A stretch of DNA of 35,909 nucleotides from a virus: positions 1 to 35,909 of the IMG/VR virus record IMGVR_UViG_3300031251_000400. One strand, written 5' to 3'. The position numbers were made by a program, and so were the translations under genes. Under the pieces are notes generated by a model, which was given only the letters and a program-made list of their open reading frames with translations, was not told where the DNA came from and made no database searches. Below, piece by piece: positions 1 to 8,255 of the stretch (position 1 is its first letter; each line of letters opens with the position of its first letter).

Positions 1-7
1 ATAACAA

Positions 8-856
8 ATGAACGATAAGATATTAACTTATCTTAAAGTGTTAAATAGGATTTCAAACATTTCAGTAGAATACGCTATTTTAGAACCGTGCAACTCTGCG
101 GCTGGTGATATTAAATATAATCTTCATATAGTATTTACTCCAAAAATACCTCTCTTGCTACAATCTTATGTCAGTGGAATGTCATTAGATGTAATAAACG
201 AGACAGTAATTTCAGGAACAGAGGCTCATTCGTTTTTAGTTGGGCACTATTTAGAAGATAAGGCTTATGATACAACGGAATTAGACGGAACTTTACTATC
301 CAACATTAATACAGTGGTCATTAGTAATATAGCAAGGTTTTGTAATTTTAAGTTTGCGTCATCCACAGATCCATTTTTATCTATGTTTTTAGAAGAAAAA
401 AATATCATGCTAAAAACAAAGGATTTTGACGATTTCTTCTTTTCCAAAAAAGAAGAGTACAAACCATCTAAATATCATGTAGTAAAGTGTGTGTTGGAAG
501 CTATACACGAAATACAAGTTAAAAGTAAGGATTACCATTATTATAGTAGTTCAGCGCAGATGTCTATATTATACCAAAATTTATACAACACAATGCGGTT
601 ATACTTTATAGCGTTACAATATTTAAAAACAGATGAATTACTATCTACTTTGGAGGATAACTACGAAATCATACTTTCTACATTCAAACAAGCGTCTAAA
701 CCATGGGATTATGTGCAAGATTGTGCTAAAACGTTAAGTTATATTTTATCTCAACAACCTATTACTAATTCTATTGAACCAAAAGAAGCATTAAAAAAAC
801 AAGCACTCAATTTTCTTCACTACAAAATATGTGAAGAATCATCACCAACCATCTAA
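8..856 (+). CDS. hypothetical protein, 282 aa
   Basis: I do not recognise this protein. The first half looks beta-rich, and residues about 190-260 are helical and rich in aromatics and leucine (for example 'YFIALQYL'). There is no signal peptide or membrane segment. The start lies 7 nt from the window edge, so its ribosome-binding site and upstream neighbour cannot be judged. The next gene begins 16 nt after its stop, so the two are probably co-transcribed. Codon use is AT-rich, unlike the C-ending codons of the next gene. Confidence 0.8.
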   Translation: MNDKILTYLKVLNRISNISVEYAILEPCNSAAGDIKYNLHIVFTPKIPLLLQSYVSGMSLDVINETVISGTEAHSFLVGHYLEDKAYDTTELDGTLLSNINTVVISNIARFCNFKFASSTDPFLSMFLEEKNIMLKTKDFDDFFFSKKEEYKPSKYHVVKCVLEAIHEIQVKSKDYHYYSSSAQMSILYQNLYNTMRLYFIALQYLKTDELLSTLEDNYEIILSTFKQASKPWDYVQDCAKTLSYILSQQPITNSIEPKEALKKQALNFLHYKICEESSPTI

Positions 857-872
857 ATTAAAGGAGACTCTA

Positions 873-1466
873 ATGAGTCGTAACTGCATCGTCGTTTGTA
901 ATTTGGCCAATCTCACTGGTACTATGAACCACGGGATTAAATCAAATGAAGGAACTTATGGCAAGCTTCGTGTAGATTATCAGGATTTGCTCAATTATCT
1001 TGTTGGAGAAGACCGCACTTTGCTCAAAGCATACGTAGTGTCTCAACAGGACATTTCAAACAATACAGCCAAATCGTTGGATCAGCTTCAAAGTAATCAG
1101 AAGTTCGTTCAGCGTCTTACGAAGTTCGGATGGACTCCTCTTCGTGTTTCGTATAACAGGGAATCAGAGGATATGACGCCAGTTCTTGATGCTATTTGGC
1201 ATAACGTAGCTTCTTCGTTACAGGATTCGGAAGGCAACCTTACTGTCAACCCTGCGCTTACTGACATCATTTTCGTGAATGGTTCAGCCGCTTGGTATGA
1301 AGTTATTGCCGGGTTCTTCACGCAAGGATTTTCCGTTGAAGTTGCGTATCCTAAAATCGCTACGAGTAAGCTATTAATGGCTAACTTCGCATTTTTTGAC
1401 ATTACTCCTTTTCTTATGTCAAACAATGCTAAAGTGTTAGAACGAATGAACAACAAGGAAAAATAA
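873..1466 (+). CDS. NYN/LabA-like domain protein, apparently without catalytic acids
   Basis: The start is ATG 873, preceded by AAGGAG; an in-frame ATG at 831 lies inside the previous gene and lacks such a site. The 197-aa product follows the layout of NYN (PIN-like) domains. An N-terminal strand ends in N-L-A-N-L, then comes 'VDYQDLLNYLVGEDRTLLKAY', a long helix and strand with 'LTKFGWTPLRVSY', then 'TDIIFVNGSAAWYEVI', 'GFSVEVAYP' and a final 'LLMANFAFFDI'. In active NYN nucleases the first strand ends D-G-x-N and the later loop reads S-G-D-x-D-F. Here those aspartates appear as N and as S/A, so the fold may be kept without nuclease activity. Codon use is optimised and less AT-rich than the neighbours, suggesting strong expression. 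The NYN call rests on remembered family pattern only. Confidence 0.55.
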   Translation: MSRNCIVVCNLANLTGTMNHGIKSNEGTYGKLRVDYQDLLNYLVGEDRTLLKAYVVSQQDISNNTAKSLDQLQSNQKFVQRLTKFGWTPLRVSYNRESEDMTPVLDAIWHNVASSLQDSEGNLTVNPALTDIIFVNGSAAWYEVIAGFFTQGFSVEVAYPKIATSKLLMANFAFFDITPFLMSNNAKVLERMNNKEK

Positions 1467-3878
1467 ATGGGTAATTTTAAATTGGATTATCGCGTCCTTT
1501 TAGAAGATGAAATTATGCTTCTTTTTGGACGCGATGTAGTTAAAAGATTAAAAACACCTGCATTAAAGGTTAAATCTGTAGAAAACTATTTCGAATTATT
1601 TCAAGAACTACACGCTGGTTCTGAAATTATTTTAGATGATTTTCTTACAGTAGAAACTCCATTAAAAGTTTATATTTACTGTGATATTCCAGCAGGTTCT
1701 AAATGTTTGGATGAACGCAGTAGATCAAACACAATATACAATACTCCTATAGTTTATTCAAGTTATTGTGTTAATAGTTTATTTATGCCAGCGTTATCTA
1801 AAATATCCTCTATTTTTTATGAGAATGTTGGAGGTAATACTGCTTGTGATATGTATTCTGCAGCTAATTTTAAGTATTCGTCACTTCTTGAAACAATTCA
1901 TTCAGGAATGTTTCTAAATATATATAAGGGCAGAGTTATTAGCGCAAGTTCCTATAGAACTTTGCATAATTTAGCTTTAGCCGTTAATTCTTATATGCTC
2001 AGGAATAACAGTTTAGCCCAAGCGACTCCTGATGAAGCGACTGATGTATATAATAATCTTTCTTTTAATGTTCCTACTGAAGTTGTTAAAAAATATGTGG
2101 AGGAACCTCTTAAAGTACCTACTGATTTAATAAATTCTACAAATGAATACCTCTCTACTTATAGACTTAATATGTCAAGTTTAAGTAATTCGTTTGATTG
2201 GACACAAGATAATGCAAGTATAACAGTAAGCGCTGACTACGTTAATTTAAACGGATTTGCTCACATAAATAACACAGCATATGTGTTATTTGGAAATGGA
2301 AATCAATCTCCATTAAATACCAATGGAAATGGAACATCTAATTTTAGTAACGCAATTGACGAAGCTTTACGTAGTACAATGAATACATCGGCGTTATTTT
2401 CGTTAGCGCAATCTTCAAGAAGTTATGGATCTGGTGGTAATTCTTTTGTTTTCTTAAATGAAAATAATTTAGATACTACTAAACTTACCAGAGCTTGTGG
2501 AGTTCAGGAATATGTAGAAATTAACAAAGAGTTTGTGGATTCTCTTAAGCAAATATATGCTGATGGAAATACACAAGACATTGAGAAGTTTAGAAAAGCA
2601 GAGTTCGCTCTTAAACGCGAATCTGTAGTATCGGATACAGAAGTTATTAATAACAGATATATTCCTTTGAAAAATAAGGATAAAAAGCTGTTAGTTCTAA
2701 CAAAAACATCATTAGCAAAACAAGCGGCGAGAAAAATGGCCATTACAAGGAAAATTACCGCCGCTGTTATGCCTGTAATAGATATGGCTGTCAGATTGTT
2801 TATGCTACGTGATTTTGAACTTGGATTTACAGATACAAAATACGGATTTCCAGTTCAGAGTAGATTTATTTTCAATCACAGCCATCAAGACACTGGTAAT
2901 AAATACTTCACAGATAATCCAACATTACTTACTTCCTTTGATAAACAAAAAGAAGCTTCTGTCAAACTTATCCAAACAAAAGCTGATGCGATAGCCTCAA
3001 CAGTAATATCTTCGTTGTACACTGATGTTAACTACGAAGGTACTCCTTTTTGGGATATCCTGAATAATATATCATCTTCTATTGGGTATTACAGAGGCAA
3101 TTTTTCATCATTTACTCTACAAAAACAAGAAAACATGGTATTTGCTTTTACCCTGTTAGATTTATCAAATACGTTTGCAAGAACAGGAAAATATTGTATA
3201 GGAGCATCTGACTATTTCTCACCTTCTTCTGGTTTGATAAACATAGTCAATTTAACAACTACTGTATACAAACGTAGTCATACAGCTTCTTTTAGACCAG
3301 AATTAGCTTACTTAAAATACCAAGGTTACGGAGATAACGCAACAGGTAAACACCTACATTATTTGTACTCTAACAACTTTATTGGCACTGACCAACAACA
3401 GGCTGATGAAATTGAAAGACTGAGAAACGAAGATTACATTCATATTTGTAATTACTTTACAAATGCTACCAGTGCTTTTTCTTTTCAACAGGATGCTTTG
3501 GATACATTTGTTACATTAAAAAAATGTAAAACTCTAACAGATTACTACACTTGGTTTAAAGTAATTCATCCAACACTTAAAAGTATTAATAAGGATGTTT
3601 TAGAGAAAGACGAATATGCTGTTTATCATGGCGTAGATTTCTTTCTTGAAACATGTGATAAAATTTTTGAAAGTCTTGTTAAATTGGAAGAGCCATTTAT
3701 TCCAAAAGAAGAAGTAAAAAAGAGGGGAAGAAAAGCAAAGACAACTGCTGCTACTGTTGCTGTTACGGTAGATGAAGAAGTTTCGGCAGAGCCTATTAAC
3801 ATAACAGTAACTTACGTAGGAGAAACAAATGAGCAAGGCGACGAAAAACTTGACGAGCAATCCCAAGTTCATTGTTAG
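1467..3878 (+). CDS. large hypothetical protein, 803 aa, with basic C-terminal patch
   Basis: The ATG directly follows the stop of the NYN-like gene. No domain is recognised over most of the length. The middle (residues about 265-335) is rich in Asn, Gly and Ser. Residues about 745-760 contain 'EEVKKRGRKAK', resembling an AT-hook-like basic patch, followed by a Thr/Val/Ala-rich linker and an acidic tail. This hints at nucleic-acid binding at the tail, but that is inference. The last 50 nt overlap the next gene in another frame. Codon use is AT-rich. It could be a virion or a replication-associated protein; nothing in the sequence decides this. Confidence 0.8.
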   Translation: MGNFKLDYRVLLEDEIMLLFGRDVVKRLKTPALKVKSVENYFELFQELHAGSEIILDDFLTVETPLKVYIYCDIPAGSKCLDERSRSNTIYNTPIVYSSYCVNSLFMPALSKISSIFYENVGGNTACDMYSAANFKYSSLLETIHSGMFLNIYKGRVISASSYRTLHNLALAVNSYMLRNNSLAQATPDEATDVYNNLSFNVPTEVVKKYVEEPLKVPTDLINSTNEYLSTYRLNMSSLSNSFDWTQDNASITVSADYVNLNGFAHINNTAYVLFGNGNQSPLNTNGNGTSNFSNAIDEALRSTMNTSALFSLAQSSRSYGSGGNSFVFLNENNLDTTKLTRACGVQEYVEINKEFVDSLKQIYADGNTQDIEKFRKAEFALKRESVVSDTEVINNRYIPLKNKDKKLLVLTKTSLAKQAARKMAITRKITAAVMPVIDMAVRLFMLRDFELGFTDTKYGFPVQSRFIFNHSHQDTGNKYFTDNPTLLTSFDKQKEASVKLIQTKADAIASTVISSLYTDVNYEGTPFWDILNNISSSIGYYRGNFSSFTLQKQENMVFAFTLLDLSNTFARTGKYCIGASDYFSPSSGLINIVNLTTTVYKRSHTASFRPELAYLKYQGYGDNATGKHLHYLYSNNFIGTDQQQADEIERLRNEDYIHICNYFTNATSAFSFQQDALDTFVTLKKCKTLTDYYTWFKVIHPTLKSINKDVLEKDEYAVYHGVDFFLETCDKIFESLVKLEEPFIPKEEVKKRGRKAKTTAATVAVTVDEEVSAEPINITVTYVGETNEQGDEKLDEQSQVHC

Positions 3879-4464
3879 ATATACGTTGGGCCTATTCTTG
3901 CTGTCTGACTGGCTTTACAATACTCTCGTTACTGGTGACGAGGGTATCGCAGATTTCAGCAAGATTTCAACAGAGGTCTTCAATGATAAGATGTTTTACG
4001 TTGGAGCGTACAAACAGGTATCCAGTCTTGTAGCGGATATCAACGATGACAAAATCATTGAAGAAATGATGGAGTCGAAAACTCTTCTTCTAAACAAAGT
4101 CAAGTTGAAGGAAATGCTTAAACTTGACGATACGAAGATGGGTGAACTGGCTGAGCAAGGTGTAGCAGTTTATGATATGCTGCTCACCAAAAAGCTGGCA
4201 GAAAACATTATTTTCGATGAAGACGTGATTCCGACAAACTATACCTGTATCGACGGTTCTGATAAAACTGCCACGGAAGTTTCAGTTCCTCTTTCGTTGG
4301 TATTTTCAGTTAACATTGATACACTTGATAAGATTTCTAATTTGCTGGATATGACCAACACAACTGCTGTGGCTGATACTATTGCCGAGTTGAAGTTGGA
4401 CGAAAAAATGTCTTGTTTCAAGAGCACTTTCCAGTATCTCGAACTGCTCGAAGCAAAGCATTAA
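3829..4464 (+). CDS. hypothetical protein, 211 aa, codon-optimised
   Basis: The ATG is preceded by TAGGAG within the end of the 803-aa gene, which it overlaps by 50 nt. The protein is mostly helical and acidic. A hydrophobic stretch at residues about 17-28 ('YTLGLFLLSDWLY') looks like a buried helix rather than a membrane anchor. No known domain is recognised. Its many C-ending and GAG/AAG codons contrast sharply with the AT-rich gene it overlaps, so it is probably expressed at a high level. Confidence 0.82.
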   Translation: MSKATKNLTSNPKFIVRYTLGLFLLSDWLYNTLVTGDEGIADFSKISTEVFNDKMFYVGAYKQVSSLVADINDDKIIEEMMESKTLLLNKVKLKEMLKLDDTKMGELAEQGVAVYDMLLTKKLAENIIFDEDVIPTNYTCIDGSDKTATEVSVPLSLVFSVNIDTLDKISNLLDMTNTTAVADTIAELKLDEKMSCFKSTFQYLELLEAKH

Positions 4465-4467
4465 TTT

Positions 4468-4689
4468 ATGGATACAGTTGTGTTCTGCTTTGGATTGACA
4501 ATAGGGTTCGCTACTGGACTTATTCCATTCTTTTTTTATTGGTTAAGTCATAGGAAACCAACTGTTCCAGTTCCTCATGACTGTGATCATGGATATCATG
4601 CTTATGGTAACTGGATTGCGGATAGTTATAAGTTGTTTCAGTATCGTCAATGTAAAATTTGCGGTTTTACAAAAGAAAAACTTATTTAA
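4468..4689 (+). CDS. small membrane-anchored Cys/His motif protein, 73 aa
   Basis: Residues 4-26 form one strongly hydrophobic segment, followed by 'SHRK', which fits a single membrane span with the tail in the cytoplasm. The tail carries a Cys plus several His residues ('HDCDHGYHAYG'), a Trp, then 'RQCKICG'. This C...CxxC spacing resembles a short zinc-ribbon tail. Only 3 nt separate it from the previous stop. Function unknown. Confidence 0.7.
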   Translation: MDTVVFCFGLTIGFATGLIPFFFYWLSHRKPTVPVPHDCDHGYHAYGNWIADSYKLFQYRQCKICGFTKEKLI

Positions 4690-4779
4690 TAGTAAGATTT
4701 ATTATTAATACTTTAACATTAATAACTTTTCTCTCTTTTAACCTTTTTTTAACTAACACAATTTTCGGAGTAATACCTA
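4690..4779 (+). promoter_or_regulatory. intergenic leader with AT-rich inverted repeat before the AAA+ gene
   Basis: These 90 nt form one of the longest gene-free stretches in the window. They hold a perfect 8-bp inverted repeat, TTATTAAT (4702-4709) and ATTAATAA (4718-4725), around an 8-nt centre. A pyrimidine-rich tract follows at about 4727-4750, then CGGAG at 4765-4769 before ATG 4780. I see no convincing -35/-10 pair. The repeat could be an operator or a phage promoter element for the strongly codon-biased gene downstream. Confidence 0.35.
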
Positions 4780-6066
4780 ATGGCTACTAAGAACGAAAAG
4801 CTCAGCAAAGAATTCTTCTCCAACGCTTCCAAAATGACCATCGCACAGTACGAACAGTTTTTGAAGAACGTTGTGCTGAATACTGATCCTCGCAATTTTC
4901 CTCCCATTATCGTGTGGGGCGCTCCTGGTGTTGCGAAGTCTGTAGTTACTGAATCTGTTTTCAACGACAGTGAACGTAAGCTGAAGACTGTCATTCTTTC
5001 GCAGATTGGCCCTCTGGATACTAACGGGCTTCCTCACATTGAAAAAGATGAGGATAAGAAAGATGTCACTCGTATGTCTCCCACTGATATGTTTGGTCGT
5101 GGAAAGCATCATCTTTTCTTGGACGAACTGAACAACTGCGCTCCGTCTACTCTTGCTGCTGTTCAGAATCTTCTTTCGTCCAAGGCTATTGGTGGCGATG
5201 ATTACCACGATGTTCATATTATCGCTGCTTGTAACCCGCCCAGCACTAACAGCTTGGCCAACGATTTGAACTTCCCCACTATTTCGCGTTGTATTAACAT
5301 TGTCATCGATTATTCTCTCGATGACTTCCTGAATTACGCGATGATGTGCGGAACTATTCACCCGGCTATTTCTGCTTTCCACAAGAAGACTTCTGGCCGA
5401 TTCCTCCAGTCCAAGTGGAGCATTTATCCTGGTTCTGCGTATGAAGTTGCTGAACCCATGCCTAACGAACCTTTCCCGTGCCCTCGTTCTTGGACTCTCG
5501 CTTCCTATGCCATTACTGCATTGAGTGGTGCCAAGGTCAACAACATCGTGGATTATGCGATGTTGAAGCCTCTCATTGAAGGTGCTGTTGGTATTCAGGC
5601 GGCTGAACAGTTCGCTACTACCTATGCCTACATGAACCGCATTCCTGATATTGAGAAGATTTTCGCTGGAACTGAAACCGCGAAGAAGGGTAAGCTGGAA
5701 GACAACATTGCTGTACAGTTCTTGACCATGATGAGCTGTATCAATCATTGTATCGCCCAGGTTACTACCGCTTCTTCAAAGAACATCACTTCTCGCATTG
5801 ACGGGCCTGATTCTCCTGCGTACAAGCTCATCGCAGGTATTCATTATTGCGTTCGTTATATGGGAGAAGCTACGGCTCCTGAGTTTGCTACCATGACTCT
5901 TCAGAGTATTTCCCGTGCCATGCGTGAATCCAAGCTTTCTCATGATTTTATGAATAAGCTTCTTTCTGGTGTGGATAAGACCAAGGGACTGACTCGCGAA
6001 GATATCATCAAGTACGCGCGTACCACAGCGGGGAACCAGTCGGATATCCAGGCAAGTATCGGTTAA
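4780..6066 (+). CDS. MoxR/CobS-like AAA+ ATPase
   Basis: This 428-aa protein has a Walker A motif at residues 47-54 (G-A-P-G-V-A-K-S, the MoxR style), Walker B at 112-116 (L-F-L-D-E, D115 and E116) and a sensor-1 Asn in 'IIAACNPPS' (about 152). MoxR ATPases work with VWA-domain partners to remodel proteins or insert metals, and phages carry related CobS/CobT-like pairs. The likely partner is the gene at 8527-9897, which shares the same optimised codon use. The pair is separated here by the first IPxG run. A strong terminator follows directly, so this gene probably ends a well-expressed transcript. The substrate is unknown. Confidence 0.9.
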   Translation: MATKNEKLSKEFFSNASKMTIAQYEQFLKNVVLNTDPRNFPPIIVWGAPGVAKSVVTESVFNDSERKLKTVILSQIGPLDTNGLPHIEKDEDKKDVTRMSPTDMFGRGKHHLFLDELNNCAPSTLAAVQNLLSSKAIGGDDYHDVHIIAACNPPSTNSLANDLNFPTISRCINIVIDYSLDDFLNYAMMCGTIHPAISAFHKKTSGRFLQSKWSIYPGSAYEVAEPMPNEPFPCPRSWTLASYAITALSGAKVNNIVDYAMLKPLIEGAVGIQAAEQFATTYAYMNRIPDIEKIFAGTETAKKGKLEDNIAVQFLTMMSCINHCIAQVTTASSKNITSRIDGPDSPAYKLIAGIHYCVRYMGEATAPEFATMTLQSISRAMRESKLSHDFMNKLLSGVDKTKGLTREDIIKYARTTAGNQSDIQASIG

Positions 6067-6085
6067 TTAGTAAACTACAATAACT

Positions 6086-6123
6086 ATGGTACGGATAGCC
6101 TAAAACTATCCGTACCATTTTTT
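6086..6123 (+). terminator. intrinsic terminator after the AAA+ ATPase gene
   Basis: GGTACGGATAG (6088-6098) pairs perfectly with CTATCCGTACC (6106-6116), extended by two A/T pairs, around the loop CCTAAAA. Six T follow at 6118-6123. This is a textbook intrinsic terminator, and the first run of small paralogs starts only 20 nt later. Confidence 0.93.
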
Positions 6124-6124
6124 A

Positions 6125-6136
6125 ATAGAAAGAAGG
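6125..6136 (+). promoter_or_regulatory. conserved ATAGAAAGAAGG element (copy 1)
   Basis: This 12-nt sequence sits directly after a terminator T-run and 6 nt before ATG 6143. Identical copies occur at 9951-9962 and 18396-18407 in the same position. AGAAGG can act as the Shine-Dalgarno site. The identity over 12 nt suggests that terminator plus leader is a shared module. Confidence 0.7.
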
Positions 6137-6142
6137 CTATTT

Positions 6143-6460
6143 ATGTTTTACACTTTACTTCATATAACTGAAGGCACAATAATTCCTAATTGTGGTTGGA
6201 AGTTATCAAAAACTCAATGGAAAAAATATTTTAAAAATACGAATGTCATAGTATGGAGTTTAGAACTTAATATTTATTGGAATGAATCGTTAAAATTTGC
6301 TAATAAACAAACCAAATATCATAAAGATTATATTATTTTAAATAGAAAAGAGTTATCTATTGTAAAAGTAATAGAAGATGGCGGTTTGACTACTGAACAA
6401 TACAAATTACATCTAAAACATGCCAAAGAAGAATTAGATTTTTTCAAAAGGCTAAAATAA
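6143..6460 (+). CDS. divergent IPxG family protein, 105 aa
   Basis: The N-terminus 'FYTLLHITEGT' matches the family opening with T for P. The C-terminus ('FFKRLK', preceded by a helix) lacks the FEIVEV ending, so membership rests on the N-terminus and on its place at the head of the run. It is lysine- and tryptophan-rich. The start follows the conserved AGAAGG element by 6 nt. Confidence 0.65.
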   Translation: MFYTLLHITEGTIIPNCGWKLSKTQWKKYFKNTNVIVWSLELNIYWNESLKFANKQTKYHKDYIILNRKELSIVKVIEDGGLTTEQYKLHLKHAKEELDFFKRLK

Positions 6461-6610
6461 ATGTATCGAATTTTATATATAACACACGGAAGATACCTTG
6501 GTGATAAGTATGAAGCAAAAGAAAGAGCACAATGGTATATAGATTTTATAGTAGGATGTTCAGAGTACTATCAATCAGATTTTGAAATTGTGGAGATAAT
6601 TAATGTATAA
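6461..6610 (+). CDS. minimal IPxG family protein, 49 aa
   Basis: The ATG immediately follows the previous stop. The protein starts MYRILYITHGRYLG, has a short helix ('EAKERAQWYIDFIV') and ends 'DFEIVEIINV'. At 49 residues it is the shortest intact member and so approximates the minimal fold: paired strands, a helix and a closing strand. Its last 8 nt overlap the next start (ATGTATAA). Confidence 0.8.
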   Translation: MYRILYITHGRYLGDKYEAKERAQWYIDFIVGCSEYYQSDFEIVEIINV

Positions 6611-6812
6611 GATACTTCATATACCAAGTGGACAATATCTGTATAATGGTTATGGCAAAATCATGTTATTTGCTACCGTTATATGGGCAGAAGATGAAAT
6701 AGATAATGTTTCCGATTGTTTAGTAGCATTAGCCTGGAATAAATATAATAGAAATATAGGTTGGCCGGTAAGTAAGGATGAGTTTGAGATACTGGAGGCT
6801 GACGATGTATAA
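6603..6812 (+). CDS. IPxG family protein, 69 aa
   Basis: The protein opens MYKILHIPSGQYLYNG and ends 'FEILEADDV'. The middle holds the helix-like 'SDCLVALAWNKYNRN'. The start is fixed by the 8-nt overlap with the preceding gene. The GGAG of the codons for L-E near its end is the likely ribosome-binding site of the next gene. Confidence 0.85.
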   Translation: MYKILHIPSGQYLYNGYGKIMLFATVIWAEDEIDNVSDCLVALAWNKYNRNIGWPVSKDEFEILEADDV

Positions 6813-7086
6813 AATACTTCATATTTTAACTGGCGAGTTTGTTTGGACTATTTATGGAAGTGGCCTAATATATTTAGGAGAACCAGTATTTAATAAGTAT
6901 TCTGTATGCTGTTATGCCACCAGAAATCAAGCAGAAAAATTAATAAAAAATGCTTGCTCTGATATGTATTTAACGTATATACCTCAAGAAATCACACATC
7001 AAGATATTTATTCTTTTCAACGAAAAAAGTTAATAACAGATTGTGTAGAAAGTGAGTTTGAAATAGTAGAGGTTCCTGATGTATAA
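6805..7086 (+). CDS. IPxG family protein, 93 aa
   Basis: The start is ATG 6805 (MYKILHILTGEFVW), not the upstream in-frame ATG at 6778, because GGAGG lies just before 6805 and the 8-nt overlap is kept. 'TRNQAEKLIKNAC' is a clear amphipathic helix, and the end is 'FEIVEVPDV'. The closing codons GTAGAGGTT supply the site for the next gene. Confidence 0.86.
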   Translation: MYKILHILTGEFVWTIYGSGLIYLGEPVFNKYSVCCYATRNQAEKLIKNACSDMYLTYIPQEITHQDIYSFQRKKLITDCVESEFEIVEVPDV

Positions 7087-7357
7087 AATACTTCATATAC
7101 CAAGTGGAAGTTATCTTAATATGATTTATTTTTGTAATAGACCAGAAAGTAATATGTTTTCAATTGGAAATACAACAAACCCTTCAGAAGAATGGTCTTG
7201 TAAGGAGTTAACTTACGAAAATAAATATGATGCTTTTGATTTTACAGTGAGATTACTAACTAAAAATAGTTACTTTGAATTATACAGTAATTTTACAGGG
7301 AATAAAATAGTCAGAGAGAAGTTTTACGATGTAGAATATGAAATAGTTGAGGTATAA
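7079..7357 (+). CDS. IPxG family protein, 92 aa
   Basis: It opens MYKILHIPSGSYLN and ends 'YEIVEV', with Tyr for the usual Phe. The helix segment is 'NKYDAFDFTVRLL'. It shares the ATGTATAA overlap with its upstream neighbour. Downstream the spacing changes: the stop TAA is separated from the next ATG by one base. Confidence 0.86.
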   Translation: MYKILHIPSGSYLNMIYFCNRPESNMFSIGNTTNPSEEWSCKELTYENKYDAFDFTVRLLTKNSYFELYSNFTGNKIVREKFYDVEYEIVEV

Positions 7358-7358
7358 T

Positions 7359-7580
7359 ATGAGATATTATATTCTTCATATTCCTTCTGGCAGTTATGTA
7401 TACAATGATGTTAGAAAAGAAGATTGGTGGTTTGCTCATAAAAAAATAGCAGATCAACTTGTAAGAGAAGATTGTCCAGTTAATATATACGGATATATTA
7501 AATGGTTTAGAAAAAGTAATCCACAAATAGATTGGGATAATTTACAACTTTATGAACTTGAAGTAGTAGAAAAGGAATAA
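7359..7580 (+). CDS. IPxG family protein, 73 aa
   Basis: The start is ATG 7359 (MRYYILHIPSGSYVY), with GAGG in the end of the previous gene as the ribosome-binding site; an in-frame ATG at 7347 lacks this spacing. The helix is 'AHKKIADQLVRED' and the ending is 'YELEVVEKE', a variant of the family C-terminus. Confidence 0.83.
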   Translation: MRYYILHIPSGSYVYNDVRKEDWWFAHKKIADQLVREDCPVNIYGYIKWFRKSNPQIDWDNLQLYELEVVEKE

Positions 7581-7581
7581 T

Positions 7582-7884
7582 ATGAGCGAACCAAGGCTTG
7601 TTACTGTAAAAACTTATGATGGTGATTCAGAATTTAACCAATCATTAGATGATTTTATTAAAAAAATTCAAGAAAATATCCCAGAACAGTTTAAGAAAGA
7701 AGCTAAAATTACTATTGACGGTAGTGAAAGTGTTTATGTACGTGTAGAGTACAAAAGATATGAAACTTGTGAAGAAATAACAGCAAGAGAATTACAAGAA
7801 AAACAATATGCTGAACATACTAAAAAATATGAAATGAAACAACTAAAAGGGTTAATAGAGAAATACGGTATTCCAAAAGAATAG
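7582..7884 (+). CDS. hypothetical acidic/charged protein, 100 aa
   Basis: It shows neither the family opening nor the family ending. Residues 20-45 and 70-98 look helical and highly charged, ending 'LKGLIEKYGIPKE'. It lies one base after the previous stop with AAGGA upstream. It may be a passenger gene carried in the run. No known domain is recognised. Confidence 0.65.
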   Translation: MSEPRLVTVKTYDGDSEFNQSLDDFIKKIQENIPEQFKKEAKITIDGSESVYVRVEYKRYETCEEITARELQEKQYAEHTKKYEMKQLKGLIEKYGIPKE

Positions 7885-7892
7885 GAATAATA

Positions 7893-8255
7893 ATGACTAC
7901 GTTTGAATGTAACCATTGTAAAAATACGTGGAGTAAAGGTGTCACAAGAGACATGAAATATGTTACTTCATGTAAAAAATGTAAACATAAACAAGTATAT
8001 AATTTATTAGAAATAACTTCTTGTAGATATTTACAGGTAAGTGATTCAAATAGTGTATATTCGTATAACTTTAAAACAAGAACAAAAGCCTATTTAACTC
8101 TAATCTATGCTATTAATAGATATAACGATGATTTACAAGAAGATAACTTTTTTGCTTGTAATGAGGGGCAGGAATTTTCACAAGGACAACCATTAACATA
8201 CAGTCAATTTGAAATTGTAAAGACACATATATTAACTGAAAAAGAGCTTGGGTAA
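7893..8255 (+). CDS. zinc ribbon fused to an IPxG family domain, 120 aa
   Basis: Residues 5-32 hold C-x2-C ('CNHC') and C-x2-C ('CKKC') about 19 residues apart, a zinc-ribbon pattern. The rest matches the family: 'YNLLEITSCRYLQV', the helix 'KTRTKAYLTLIYAINRYN' and the ending 'FEIVKT'. The second part is closest to the next gene (shared FKTxTKAY and SQGQPLT). The fusion suggests delivery of the small domain to nucleic acid or to a protein partner, which is inference. Confidence 0.78.
   Translation: MTTFECNHCKNTWSKGVTRDMKYVTSCKKCKHKQVYNLLEITSCRYLQVSDSNSVYSYNFKTRTKAYLTLIYAINRYNDDLQEDNFFACNEGQEFSQGQPLTYSQFEIVKTHILTEKELG

Noticed and set aside
831-872. Upstream start at 831 for the NYN-like gene
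   Set aside because: It would overlap the preceding gene without a ribosome-binding site, while ATG 873 has AAGGAG at good distance.
4777-5748. Long antisense open frame of 323 codons
   Set aside because: It lies wholly over the well-supported AAA+ ATPase gene; its openness is explained by the biased codon use of that gene. It has no ribosome-binding site or recognisable motif.
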